The notes under the pieces were generated by a model that did not search any database, was not told where the DNA came from, and worked only from the letters and a program-made list of their open reading frames with translations. Both the position numbers and the translations under genes were made by a program. Positions 30,329-39,894 of a DNA stretch of 64,000 nt are shown here, one piece after another. Source of the DNA: Yponomeuta sedellus. Lineage: Eukaryota > Arthropoda > Insecta > Lepidoptera > Yponomeutidae. Location of the stretch: positions 3,736,577 to 3,800,576 of the forward strand of contig OW203723.1 of assembly GCA_934045075.1 (NCBI GenBank), written 5' to 3'. Each line of letters begins with the position of its first letter. Within the stretch, counting starts at the first letter, position 1.

Positions 30329-30377
30329 TGTACATAAATTATAAAGATTTACACAATATCTTTATAATTTATGTACA
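30329..30377. repeat. perfect 20-bp inverted repeat
   Basis: TGTACATAAATTATAAAGAT and its exact reverse complement lie about 9 nt apart (loop TTACACAAT). It could form a short hairpin or cruciform. The right half adjoins a LINE tail. Confidence 0.8.
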
Positions 30378-30409
30378 TGCACCACGTACCGACTATATTC
30401 TTTATGCAA

Positions 30410-30560
30410 TCCACTCCATTCAAAGGTTGTCTGGAAGAGATCGCTCTTAGCGATAAGACCGCCAATTGTAAATTTTTTTTTAGATTTAAGAATCATGATT
30501 GTAATTTTTTTTCTGGTTGTGCAATAAAGTGTTCTCTATCTATCTATTTATCTATCTAAA
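30410..30560 (+). mobile_element. LINE 3' end with (ATCT)n tail
   Basis: CAAAGGTTGTCTGGAAGAGA, CGCTCTTAGCGATAAGACCG, TTTCTGGTTGTGCAATAAAG, then TGTTCTCTATCTATCTAT. It gives the clearest view of the tail that seeds the large array at 45757-46760. Other copies: 54535-54600, 42115-42190 and 52500-52575 (plus), 18705-18795 and 62615-62765 (minus). Confidence 0.85.
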
Positions 30561-30589
30561 TTCTTGCCCATGTGTTATTCTAATGTATA

Positions 30590-30705
30590 AGCAATATTGT
30601 TGTAAAGTTTCATTAAAATCAATTCAGTAGTTTTTACGTGAAAGAGCAACAAACATCCATCCATCCATACTTACAAACTTTCGCGTTTATGATGTTAGTA
30701 TGATT
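30590..30705 (+). repeat. unclassified dispersed repeat, relative of 15495-15725
   Basis: AAGTTTCATTAAAATCAATT, AAAGAGCAACAAACATCCAT and ACTTTCGCGTTTATGATG occur in the same order as in 15495-15725. Confidence 0.5.
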
Positions 30706-30706
30706 C

Positions 30707-30770
30707 TACATACATACATACATACATACATACATACATACATACATACATACATACATACATACATACA
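30707..30770. repeat. (TACA)n microsatellite at a LINE 3' end
   Basis: About 16 TACA units. It directly follows, on the minus strand, the 3' end of the LINE whose coding relic is at 30771-31085, so it is that LINE's expanded tail. Confidence 0.9.
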
Positions 30771-31085
30771 AACATAACCTCACGCCTGTATCCCAGAGGG
30801 GTAGGCAGAGACCAGGGACTGCCACTTGCCACGATCCTGACAGATCACCTTCGCTTCATCAACGTTCATAAGTCGTTGCATGCACGCACGCCGGTTCCGG
30901 GTACTTTTTATCCTTCCCTTTACTAATACATCCCCTGTTTGGTCGATGTAAGTCCGTCTGGGACGTCCCTTACCAGCCCTTCCACTCACATTCGCAATAT
31001 ATATTTGTTTCGTCAATCTTTCTTCCTTCATCCTCTCCACATGTCCAAACTAACGCAACATTCCTTTCTCAATTCTAGTCACGTA
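30771..31085 (-). pseudogene. LINE ORF C-terminal relic
   Basis: Minus frame with VTRIEKGMLR, a TAG where Trp is expected, FGHVERMKEERLTKQIYIAN, then [40 protein letters not shown] and [15 protein letters not shown]. This LRWFGHVERM ... GRPR ... RRACM ... W-x-S-V-V-S-A-Y-P arrangement is the region after the RT domain in a very common lepidopteran LINE. The single nonsense codon and lost N-terminus show a 5'-truncated, inactive copy. Confidence 0.8.
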
Positions 31086-31119
31086 TACTAGTATGATTCT
31101 ATAAAGTTCATTTGAGAAA

Positions 31120-31285
31120 TTATAACAGCAACGTGAGAAGTTTCCTTGTAAGAAAACCTGAGTGTCTGAGGTGTTTCAAAACCTCAGCTCTTGCAATTTG
31201 AAGACCGAGGCAGGCACGCCTAGTAATTAAGCCCCTACTCTCTCTTTCTGAAAGAATTCCTGTGTTCTCCAACAGGACGTACATA
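31120..31285 (+). mobile_element. family B SINE, 3' part
   Basis: AAGAAAACCTGAGTGTCTGA, CAGGCACGCCTAGTAATTAA, GCCCCTACTCTCTCTTTCTG. The head has been lost or decayed. Confidence 0.6.
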
Positions 31286-31287
31286 GC

Positions 31288-31545
31288 CTCGTCGTCATCG
31301 TCGTCAGGCTATACTAGTCCACTGCTGGACATAGCCCTCCCCTTAAGAGCGCCACGTTGTGCTGTCATAGGGGGTAATGTCCATAATCACCACGCTGGGC
31401 ATGCTGGTTGGGGATCGCAGTTCGGTGGAATTATACTGCAGGGGGCGCTGCTGCCCAGCCCCCGGTTTGTGTCCCTTAGTTGCCTTATACGACACCCGCG
31501 GGAAGAATTGGGTTGGTGCTATTCTCTAGGCCGACACCACACAGC
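31288..31545 (-). mobile_element. RTE-like LINE 3' end
   Basis: Reverse copy of 23285-23540: CAGGCTATACTAGTCCACTG, CCACGCTGGGCATGCTGGTT, CGACACCCGCGGGAAGAATT, CTAGGCCGACACCACACAGC. The tail is GACGACGATGACGACG on the minus strand. Confidence 0.8.
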
Positions 31546-31924
31546 ATTACATAAAAATAAATGTACTTCTTTTACAACCAAGAGTTTTTTTTTTATAGCA
31601 TACGGTAACAAATTAAGTTAGCTTGCGAACAGCAAATGTGTAACCATTTGAATGTCAGCAGTAGCTATCAATCTTGTTTACATTCATTTCAGTCAGCCAG
31701 TTCATAAAAATGTACATGTATCATTCAATAAAATGTTTTATTTTTCCTCTTCACTTCCGAGGAGCAATAAGGGAAGATTTATAGCTCTTTGCTTAGCCTT
31801 ATTGTAAGCACTTCTGGAGTGTTATTATAAGCCAAATCAGAAGGTGAAATATTTTCTCTTAGAAGGTTTCCAATAAGATTAGATTACTTTAATGATAAAA
31901 ACATAAAAAGTACCCGAAACCGGC
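31546..31924. other. no recognised feature
   Basis: About 380 bp of AT-rich spacer. Confidence 0.3.
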
Positions 31925-32338
31925 GCGCTTGTATCCCAGGGGGGTAGGCAGAGACCAGGGCAGACCAGGCAGAGACAGATCACCCTCGCCTCACCAACGC
32001 TCACAAGTCGTGCACGCACGCCGGTTCCGGGTACTTTTTATCTTTCCCTTTGCTAATACATCCCCTATTTGGTCAATTTACGTCCGTCTGGGAGGTTCCT
32101 TACCAGCCCTTCTCACATTCGCAATATTTATTTGTTTCGTCAATCTTTCTGCCTTCATCCTCTCCACATGTCCAAACCAACGCAACAATCCTTTCTCAAT
32201 TCTAGTCACTACATCCTACATCCTCTTTCAGTCCAGAACGTTCTCTAATCAGACTATTGCGTATCCTGTCATTCAAAGTAGCACTACACATACTTCTCAA
32301 GGACCTCATTTCTACTGCATTAATTCTACTATTAAGTA
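31925..32338 (-). pseudogene. LINE ORF C-terminal relic, second copy
   Basis: Same protein region as 30771-31085 but reaching further upstream: AVEMRSLRSMCSATLNDRIR, SLIRERSGLKEDV, then, after a one-base frame change near 32210, VTRIEKGLLRWFGHVERMKA. The Trp codon is intact here. Further breaks: a loss in the SGRAGKG region and an internal deletion/duplication near 31955-31985. About 0.9 kb from its relative in the same orientation. Confidence 0.75.
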
Positions 32339-32880
32339 AGTACTTAAGAAAAAACCGGCCAAGTGCGAGTCAGACTCGCGCACCGAGGGTTCCGTACAAA
32401 CCTGTATTATAGATCTGAGTATTTGGTATGAATTTCAATTTAATACCTCTTCGCGCTTATGAGGAAATGGGTAGTAAGTTTAAAATTATTAAAAAAATAT
32501 ATTATGTGATGTAACTAAAAATTTATGGTTTTCGTAATTTTTCCTTTATCTATGCTATAAGACGTTGCTTCGTACCAAATTTCAAGATTCTGAGTTCACG
32601 GGAAGCACCCTGTAGGTTTTGATTCCCTTGCAAGTGTCGAAAATTTGCGGCATAAACGGCTGTATCTTTTGATTGCGTTGGTTTAGAAGTTTGATTTTTT
32701 CACAGCTTCAAGGGACAGTAGACCTGAGTAATTGATATAAATTTCAGCTTCATACCTCCACGCGTACCTGAGAAAAAGGGTCTTGACAGACGGACGGACG
32801 GACGGACAGACGGACAACAAAGTGATCCTATAAGGGTTCCGTTTTTTCCTTTTGAGGTACGGAACCCTAAAAAGACGTTT
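32339..32880. repeat. dispersed lepidopteran repeat bounded by inverted GGGTTCCGTAC motifs
   Basis: Opens AAAACCGGCCAAGTGCGAG, with GAGGGTTCCGTAC at 32386-32398, and closes with GTACGGAACCCTAAAAA at 32858-32874. The two motifs are reverse complements. Near the right end is a short GACGGACGGACGGACAGACG run at 32787-32815. I recognise this as a repeat widespread in moths and butterflies. No coding capacity is seen and its class is unsettled to me. Confidence 0.7.
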
Positions 32881-34731
32881 AGTCTAGCAGTTGAACACAA
32901 TTAATTTATTGTCAAGCGCCTTGATCGAAACAGTATCGGGCGTTTCTGCTTGCGTCGTCTGTGTGTTACGCCGTAGCACGACGTAGCGACGTAGCAAACT
33001 CGTAGCGCTCAAGTGCTACGTTTGCTACGACAGACAGTTCGTAGCAAGTTAATTAAACTCGTTTTTTAGAAAATAGGACGTTATCCAGTTTTTTTATTCT
33101 TTTTATCTCCTCTTTGTCTTAAGTGCCTATACTGAAGCAATATACGGAAGCAATGCATTTAGTTCATTGAAAATAATATAAATGTCTATAGTGGAAAAGT
33201 ACCACCATTTAAAGTTTCTTCTCAGCAAAAGACAAACAACTCTTATTTAGTTCCTCATTTTTAGAAACATTGTCTGGTCCTTTTTCTCTTTTGAGCAATT
33301 ATTGTCTCCAAGGTTTCAAAGTAACAAGCCAGACGGTTATTTTAAAGAACGTGACGTTTTACCACAAAAAATATATTTTTCCTTGTTTACTAGGAAAATA
33401 CAACTGCACGACGCCGCGTCTCTGAGACACTTTTCTGAGAAATGTTATGAACGTTTTAATATAAGCGCTACATTAAAAATAACTTTGTGCAACTATATTC
33501 AAGGTATCGCACGACTCTATTCTACAGTCTATTTATTCTTACTTGTCCAATTTAATAAACAAGATTCTAACCTTAAAATTGAGATTAGATGCCTAAACTA
33601 GACATTTTCTCGCAAATTCATGAACTATCATGAACTATGTTTATAAAATTGGCAGCGTGTTATCTAAAAGAGTGTTCCAAGCTACTTCATTTATGGAAAT
33701 ATGGCAGTTTAGGACTAAAAAGTTCAGCTTACGGGTAGAATCTTGTTTACTAAATTTGACAAGTAAGAATAAATAGACTAGGAAGTTTGAGAATAAACGG
33801 CATGAAAGTCAAAAACACGATTGCACGGCTTATTTCTAGGAAGTTTGAGAATAAACGCCATTATTGACAAAAACACGATTGTACCAGAGGTCTTTTATTT
33901 AATCTGTGGTTACGTCTTTTTCTTCGAAAATATACACCACAGACTGCTTTACACAGCGGTTTCAGAGTGTTTTAATCAATCACTCATATATTTATGGTCA
34001 TAAATTACAAGTGCAGGGTTGTTTATAATGCAATTTTACCAGGCTGGTGTGAAAACTCGAACCTTACAAACGTGCATTTTATTAAGTAAATTAAATTGAG
34101 ATTATACTAATGTTAAATCTTCACTACATTAAGTTTCACAGTTATAAATTTCATCGCACGTAGATTACACGCTCATCCAGAAATTCAGTTATTTTTAAGA
34201 AATTATCTTATAAATACTGTTGAAACAATCCAAGACTTATTTTGAGTCACTTAAACAGTCTGAGAAATACTTTGTTTTATAGTTTGTTTTTTCTTATTAA
34301 TTGTTCCGCGCTTTGAATACCTATGTAAAAATATCTACTGGACTTTGTCGTACAATTGAGTGACTTAATATCACTGTCACGTGTCAAAAAATCCACTGTA
34401 ATACGGTATGCGGTATGCAATATGTGTGATACTTACTACGCGTCACATCTATACGTCAGAGTTAACTAAACATTTCGCTTTCGCACACAGATGTATTGGT
34501 GAAAAGTTACATAATCAAGACTCTGGTGCCAAATCCCGTAACACATAGCTAAATAAAGCACGGGTCCTCCAGTGGGAATTAAATCTACGATCTCTGTTAT
34601 AGTATTAACATTCTGTTATAGAATGGTTCATTCCTTACGATCATTTTTGGGTTAGTTTTAATTTAATTTAAGTATTTTAATTCTTTCGTTTACATTTAAA
34701 CTGAATAATTATTCTAAATTTACATGCATAC
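32881..34731. other. no recognised gene; one small tandem duplication
   Basis: About 1.85 kb with few known repeats. 33779-33827 and 33836-33884 are direct copies (GGAAGTTTGAGAATAAACG, CAAAAACACGATTG) with some substitutions. The longest frame, 33302-33601 plus (99 codons), has no family resemblance that I can name. CGTAGCAAACTCGTAGCG-type short iterations lie at 32970-33050. Confidence 0.35.
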
Positions 34732-34820
34732 ATACACAACCTCACGCATGTATCCCAGAGGTGTAGGCAGAGACCAGGGACTGCCACTTGCTACGATCCT
34801 GACAGATTACCTTCACAATT
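34732..34820 (-). mobile_element. LINE 3' end fragment (same family as 30771-31085)
   Basis: ACCTCACGCATGTATCCCAG, AGGCAGAGACCAGGGACTGC, ACGATCCTGACAGATTACC: the last 25 codons or so plus the end of that LINE. Confidence 0.7.
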
Positions 34821-35004
34821 CAAAATTTTAGCTGTATTTAATCTCGTTAAGCTTAGCATTGTAATTAGGAAGAGCGGGGCGTATGTAACAAAGGTTTTGA
34901 CTTAGTATAGAGCCCCAACGATGTGAAAGTGTAACCGCTGCTTATTGAAGAATATATATATTTTTTTATATTTATTTAAGGTTTTATATTTATTTTTATA
35001 TTTA
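34821..35004. other. AT-rich spacer
   Basis: Includes a repeated TATTTATATTTATTTAAGG motif at 34965-35020; nothing else. Confidence 0.3.
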
Positions 35005-35115
35005 TATTTATTTAAGGATTATGCGCATTACCCCTATGATGGCACAACGTGACGCTCATTAGGTGAGGGCTATGTCTAGCAGTGGACTAGTATAGCCTGA
35101 CGACGACGACGACGG
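35005..35115 (+). mobile_element. RTE-like LINE 3' end, short
   Basis: GGATTATGCGCATTACCCCT, GAGGGCTATGTCTAGCAGTG, TATAGCCTGACGACGACGAC. The GAC-repeat tail directly precedes the SINE at 35116. Confidence 0.75.
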
Positions 35116-35760
35116 TAGCCCAGTAGGTAGAAAAAGTAACTTCGAAGCGGGATACCCCGGTTTGAATCCCAGTGCATGCATGGACGTTATTTTTGAAGTA
35201 ACATTTGTGAAGTGATAGTAGCGGAAGAGGAAACCTGAGTATATGAGGTGTTCAAATACCTCAGCGCTTGAAATGAGGGATTTTTCAGCCAGCTATTAAA
35301 AAAAATAGTTCTAAAAGCTACGATGAGATGGCGCTGAATCGCAAGGGTTTACCTTTTTTTGTTTGTTATTGCTTGCCACAGGTAAAAACTTAATTGCTGT
35401 TTTGCGATTTCATCGACTGGAAGGAATCTAATCTGTGATCAACTGATCAACGTCAACAGATCAACCATAATTTTAGCACGAAAATCAAATAACACTAGTG
35501 CAAGAGCAAAAGAAAAAGAGGGAGGAAATTCCACGTGATCTGTGGACTGTGGACCACAGAATAAACTGGAAAGTGGCTTATCCTATTAAAAAAACAAAAA
35601 CCCTTACTTGAAAACGCCATCTACTGACAAATTAGGAACTACTTTTCTTAGCTGTCAGAAAAATCCCTCATTGCCGATCCGCGGTAGTAATTCAGCCCAT
35701 TCTCTCTCCCTGAAAGATGGCCAGTCACCTCGATTGCGACGTTTACAGGCTAAATAAAAA
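35116..35760 (+). mobile_element. family B SINE with tRNA-like head, split by a MITE
   Basis: Box A CGGTAGCCCAGTAGGTAGAA, box B CCGGTTTGAATCCCAGTGC. The body runs to CCTCAGCGCTTGAAAT at 35274, breaks for the MITE, and resumes at 35670 with ATTGCCGATCCGCGGTAGTA and TCTCTCTCCCTGAAAG, closing GTTTACAGGCTA. This copy shows that family B has a tRNA-type promoter at its 5' end. Confidence 0.75.
35275..35669. mobile_element. MITE, 395 bp, nested in a family B SINE
   Basis: Ends GAGGGATTTTTCAGCCAGCT and AGCTGTCAGAAAAATCCCTC are inverted copies; a second inverted match continues inward (GAGATGGCGCTGAATCGCAA with TTGAAAACGCCATCTACTG). AT is present on both sides (35273-35274, 35670-35671) and only once expected in the empty SINE, giving a 2-bp target duplication. 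No coding capacity; superfamily undetermined. Confidence 0.8.
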
Positions 35761-36180
35761 AGTATTTATTCAATACATATCAATTTCTCGACTTTGATAG
35801 TATTTCGCCCGTCGACGCTATACTTGATTATTACTAATTCTTTTATTGCATATAAGTTTAGTTCACAGTGCCGTGGACTTAATGCTACAAGTGTTTTCTA
35901 CAAGTTCACCGCAGGAGGTGCACGAGTTATAAAACCACAGATTACATTTTAGCATCTAAATGGTAACTCCCCTTTGTTAACTTTGCATAAGAATAAAATT
36001 ATTTAAGTACGTGATTCCAAGATTAAATGTTGTGAAGTTCAACGGTTCTGATTGAAAATAAATCCAACGGCTAAAATTCAGGCGGTCGAAACGAAACTTC
36101 TATCACGGAGAAAACCAGCAAACAGGCAAAGAAGTGTAAAGACTCCCACATGGGCGCGTTATTATCGGTCAATAATACCG
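35761..36180. other. no recognised feature
   Basis: About 420 bp of AT-rich spacer. Confidence 0.3.
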
Positions 36181-36370
36181 GAAGCGCTCGTGGCCTAGCA
36201 AACCGAGTGATTGCAATCAATCACTTGAGTTGAGCAACAACTGGCGCGGTCAGGTGCAGGATGCGTGACCGTCCCGCGACTACCGCTAGTGGCATTTTTT
36301 CCGAGCGCTTCACGCTTCACAAGGCACGTAAAGCCTTTGGTGCCGGCTGTCATGTCAGGCCTCTTGGCTT
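36181..36370 (+). mobile_element. 5S-rRNA-derived SINE (subfamily 1), 5' half
   Basis: GCGCTCGTGGCCTAGCAAAC, AATCACTTGAGTTGAGCAAC, GCGCGGTCAGGTGCAGGATG, GTGACCGTCCCGCGACTACC, then CCGAGCGCTTCACGCTTC. It ends at TGCCGGCTGTCATGTCAGGC, so the tail is lost while the promoter is kept. Confidence 0.85.
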
Positions 36371-36618
36371 AACGAGTGCCATCTATCGACATACAAACGT
36401 CGAAACAAATACTAGTGCGGTTAAAGATATACATTGAGTAACTTTGTAAGCCATAGAAAAAATTACGTAATTTAACAATAGCTATTTGCTTCAAAATATC
36501 ACTTTTCAAAAATATCTTGATACAAACTTAAATCTAAGAGAACCATTATAGTCCACTATATTTACCAAATTTAGATGTTACGCTTCATTAAAAAAAGAAC
36601 GCGCCTATGTGGGAGAGC
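36371..36618. other. short spacer
   Basis: Begins with a minus-strand scrap of the subfamily 2 body (AACGAGTGCCATCTATCGAC), then AT-rich sequence. Confidence 0.3.
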
Positions 36619-36663
36619 ATAATGGGTGGATGATGATGAAAGCATCATCATCCACCCATTATG
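36619..36663. repeat. hairpin formed by two SINE tails meeting tail to tail
   Basis: CATAATGGGTGGATGATGATG and its reverse complement are separated by only a few bases (AAAG). The half-site is the GGACATAATGGGTTGATGATG end of 5S-type subfamily 2, so two oppositely oriented tails abut. Confidence 0.8.
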
Positions 36664-36985
36664 TCCCCACTGAGCGACACGGGTCTCTTCTCTGGGCAAG
36701 GTATAGTCCATACTCCACCACGGGGACCAAGTCCGAATCGGTTGAGGTTTGCAAGACTAGTGGCTGGTCTTACTGTCAGAAATTTGCAAGCCGCCCTAAG
36801 GCCTCTGACTTGGCTTAACGTCTGCCATCTATCGACGGCAGCGGGCACCATATGCTTAACGTGCCTTACGAAGCATGGAACCGCTGGGAAAAATGCCACT
36901 AGCGTTAGTCATAGACGGTCACCCACCCATCCATTAAACGCGCTCTATGTAGCTTAACCTTCGTGATCGTTTAAGATCACTCGGG
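36655..36985 (-). mobile_element. 5S-rRNA-derived SINE, subfamily 2, near complete
   Basis: Reverse strand: AACGATCACGAAGGTTAAGC (box A), GGATGGGTGGGTGACCGTCT (box C region), body GAAGCATGGAACCGCTGG complement, AGACGTTAAGCCAAGTCAGA and GGCCTTAGGGCGGCTTG, tail GACATAATGGGTGGATGATG. It establishes the box A sequence of subfamily 2. Confidence 0.8.
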
Positions 36986-37129
36986 CAGCCGGGGCTACGA
37001 GGGAGTGCCTTTAGAGCTAAGAAATAATTGTACTCGACCCGCCCAAAAGTAATATTCGTTCGCGCGACATTAATCCGTATTTCACGTTGTCATCGAGTCC
37101 GGCGGGACTATAAACGGGCAATCTTGAAG
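36986..37129. other. short spacer
   Basis: No feature. Confidence 0.3.
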
Positions 37130-37535
37130 CTTTTAAAATAAAATATTCAAGCGAATACTTGCTGAGAGCAAGAAATTATGCGGACTCGAGAGAGCCCGGG
37201 AAAATGAGGATTTAAGTGTGGTATTAATAATGAGCGCGACTGTACACGGGAGATACCAAACTGTTGGATACTTTGCAAGTGGTGTTTTGTTACAGACGGT
37301 TGTATGGAAGACATTATTTGCAGAGGAAAGGCCGTTTGTGCTTTTAGGTTGAGAGATATCTGTGTATTTTATGTACACTAAAATGCATACCGTATATAGA
37401 TGAATTTCACTACTGCTCCGACTCTCCAAGGTTTGCTGGAAGCAATCTCTGCCAGAGATAAGCTCGCCTTTGTTCATGTTATTTTTTATGTTATTTGCTG
37501 TTTAGAGGTTCGTGTGCAATGAAGTATAAGTATAA
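37130..37535 (+). mobile_element. LINE 3' end, variant subfamily, copy 1
   Basis: TGCTGAGAGCAAGAAATTAT, GCGCGACTGTACACGGGAGA, ACTGTTGGATACTTTGCAAG, then AGGTTTGCTGGAAGCAATCT and GCCAGAGATAAGCTCGCC, ending TGTGCAATGAAGTATAAG. The second half parallels the GGTTGTCTGGAAGAGAT ... GCAATAAAG layout of other LINE tails. Partly duplicated at 37550-37720. Confidence 0.6.
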
Positions 37536-37549
37536 TCAAATGTATATTT

Positions 37550-37720
37550 TTATCCACCCGAATACCTGCTGAGAGCAAGAAATTATGCAGACTGCTCGAG
37601 CGCGACTGTACACGCGAGATACCACACTGTTGGATACTTACAAGTGGTGTTTTGTTGCAGAAGGTTGTCTGGGAGAGATAAGGTTAGTAATAAGGCCGCT
37701 ATTTATACCTTTAGGCTATT
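37550..37720 (+). mobile_element. LINE 3' end, variant subfamily, copy 2
   Basis: Repeats the first blocks of the 37130 copy (TGCTGAGAGCAAGAAATTAT, GCGCGACTGTACACGCGAGA) without about 45 bp in between, then AGAAGGTTGTCTGGGAGAGA and AATAAGGCCGCTATTTATAC. Confidence 0.6.
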
Positions 37721-37724
37721 TCTG

Positions 37725-37790
37725 TTTGTGATGTCCTTGTATTAATGTTTCCATAACACAGGGTATCCTAGTTTGGGACCTGGAGTTCTA
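37725..37790 (+). mobile_element. tRNA-Gly-like SINE body fragment
   Basis: GTTTGTGATGTCCTTGTATT and ACACAGGGTATCCTAGTTTG match the middle of 8080-8275. Confidence 0.6.
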
Positions 37791-37917
37791 TTGTGTAATT
37801 ATCCACTGGGTTAAGTGACGTTGATTTTTCCTACTTTTAAGCCACTCCAGCTGTCGAGTCGTCTTAATGCTTAACTTGATATAGTGAAATGTTACGCAAT
37901 AGAAGGACTGGACAAGT

Positions 37918-38135
37918 GATAAGATAAGATAAGAATATTCTTTATTGTACACACCAGAAAATAATTACAGAGACAACAGTTACAAAAGAAGAGGTACAAT
38001 TGGCGGCCTTATTGCTGATAGCAATTTCTTCCAGGCAACCTTAAATCGGAAAGATTTCTGAAGGAGAAATTGAGACGGGTAGTTGGTACTCATCGAATAT
38101 TTATATACATACGTATATGTAATAAAATAAACTAA
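37918..38135 (-). mobile_element. LINE 3' end with (TTATC)n tail
   Basis: Reverse copy of 24285-24575: GATAAGATAAGATAAGAATA, TACAATTGGCGGCCTTATTG, AATTTCTTCCAGGCAACCTT. 5'-truncated. Confidence 0.8.
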
Positions 38136-38341
38136 CATAGATAAATACTATTATAAACATACATAAACATTAAGTGATCGTGTTTTGTGGAAGTTAATTA
38201 TATTTTATATGTGTTATATCGGTAGAGTCCGACCAGGTTTCGCTCCGATTCGCAGAACTTAATTATGGTGAGCAGAGACGGAGCTCGCGTCGTCGGTTGC
38301 TCGTCTCACACTGCGGGCAAGCTTCTGTAATATAATATCTA
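38136..38341. other. short spacer
   Basis: No feature. Confidence 0.3.
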
Positions 38342-38531
38342 TCTTCTATAATATAAAAATGAATCGCTGAATGTGTTGGTAAGCGCAAATCTCGAGAAAA
38401 GCTGATTGATTTCGCTTATTCTTTTTGAGAATATTTCTTGAAGTACGAGGATGGTTCTTACGGAAAGGAAAAAAAATAAAATTAAAGAATCGACTGGTGA
38501 AAGGCGGTACAAAGTTCACTGGGTCAGCTAG
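38342..38531 (+). mobile_element. Helitron-like non-autonomous element, 190 bp
   Basis: TCTTCTATAATATAAAAATG at the 5' end after an A; GGGTCAGCTAG at the 3' end before a T. Internal TGTGTTGGTAAGCGCAAATC, CTTGAAGTACGAGGATGG. Compact form of the 1338-2386 element and close to 47046-47232. Confidence 0.85.
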
Positions 38532-38734
38532 TTATTAATAAATATTTGTCTATCCTTTTAGGCACAATAAAATGTATTTATGCAAAATAGTTCGGGTACT
38601 GCATACTTTTGCAGTGAAGCATATTGACCTTTTTTAGAGGGCTGCTCCTGAATTTGACATTTTAGTCATTCCAAAAAATATTATTAGATTGCCTATGATG
38701 GTGATTTCCCGGAATAATTTAAAATCTGATCATC
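38532..38734. other. short spacer
   Basis: No feature. Confidence 0.3.
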
Positions 38735-38870
38735 TGGTGTTCAAATACCTCAGCGCTTGAAATTGGCAATTCACGGCGGGCACGCGTGGTAATTAAGCCC
38801 ATACTCTCTCTCTCTGAGAGAGAAGGCCTGTGCCCGGCAGTGGGACGTTTATACGCTACATGAAAAAAAT
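38735..38870 (+). mobile_element. family B SINE, 3' half
   Basis: ATACCTCAGCGCTTGAAATT, GGGCACGCGTGGTAATTAAG, CCCATACTCTCTCTCTCTGA, GCCTGTGCCCGGCAGTGGGA, CGTTTATACGCTACATG. It is the best-kept 3' half of this family in the window. Confidence 0.8.
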
Positions 38871-39224
38871 AGTTTTGAACTGATTATTTATTTCCTATAT
38901 TTTTTTTTCTAATGTTTTTAACCATAAATACCACCTTCTTTGTGTCTGTATGCTAAACTTCTTCCATTTACATTCACTCAGGGCCAACACTGGCTTGAAT
39001 GGAGGTCCGGAAACGTCTTAAGCCTACAAGGTACGATTTCACGAAATAAAGTGAAAGGGGGCTCTACAAACAATGGACTTAGCTGAGACTGAATTTATTA
39101 AACTTTACGAATATTGATGCTCGCGCCGGCTTCTGTAGTTAGCAATTAAGGATTTTATGGGCACTTAGTGGAAAAATCAGGGTGGGAGGTTTTCGAGCTT
39201 CACCTTATATGCATCGTGACGGTC
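38871..39224. other. no recognised feature
   Basis: About 350 bp, nothing identified. Confidence 0.3.
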
Positions 39225-39330
39225 TTGCTGGCCTAGCGCTAACAAGTTTGACTACTAAAAAGTGGCGTGTCATTCGATTCCCGCGGTTAGTCGCTGGACT
39301 AGAATTTTTCTTATAGCCTAAATACTTTCA
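39225..39330 (+). mobile_element. tRNA-like SINE head
   Basis: GCTGGCCTAGCGCTAACAAG (box A) and ATTCGATTCCCGCGG (box B), about 45 bp apart. It ends in the next, oppositely oriented SINE. Confidence 0.5.
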
Positions 39331-39560
39331 GTGCAGCGCACAGGCCTTCTATTAGAGTTTTTGGGCTTAATTACCGCGCGTGCCCACCGCTGATTGGCTA
39401 TTTCAAGCGCTGAGGTATGTCAGCAACACAGGTTTTCTCGCACTAAGATTTCACAACTGTATGTAATTTAGTAAACAAAGTAATTGGTATATGTCGGGAT
39501 TTGAATCTAATACCTCTCTAATGTGACACCAGTATATTCCGCTACGCTCACCACTCGATT
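39331..39560 (-). mobile_element. family B SINE with tRNA-like head
   Basis: Reverse strand: GTGAGCGTAGCGGAATATAC (box A), GATTCAAATCCCGACATAT (box B), ACCTCAGCGCTTGAAATAGC, GGGCACGCGCGGTAATTAAG, CCTGTGCGCTGCACTG. It lies tail to tail with the preceding head. Confidence 0.7.
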
Positions 39561-39894
39561 ATACAAAAGTTTCAAGTCTAGCTGTATTTACATGTTTGTG
39601 ACGTTCTTGTCTATAACTAGACAAGAACATCACATTTATGATTTTTATTTCTTGACCGCGAGTAATAAGATAGAGGGAAAGGTATGTAACTAACGTACTT
39701 TCCGTTCTCAAATTCCTTGGCCGTAGCTGAAAGTCAGCAAAATATTTGCTTTTTGAACGCAAATATTAATAGTGCTAAGATACGGCCCTTTTAGACTGCC
39801 GTAGCACATGCACATATGACCAAGTAGTGCCATATAATTTCAGTTATAGCATTAAGTAATTTAATGGAATGTAGGTAATTGGGCAATTGTTATT
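39561..39894. other. no recognised gene; short hairpin at 39602-39632
   Basis: GTTCTTGTCTATAACTAGAC-AAGAAC forms a small stem at 39602-39632. The rest is AT-rich. Confidence 0.35.
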
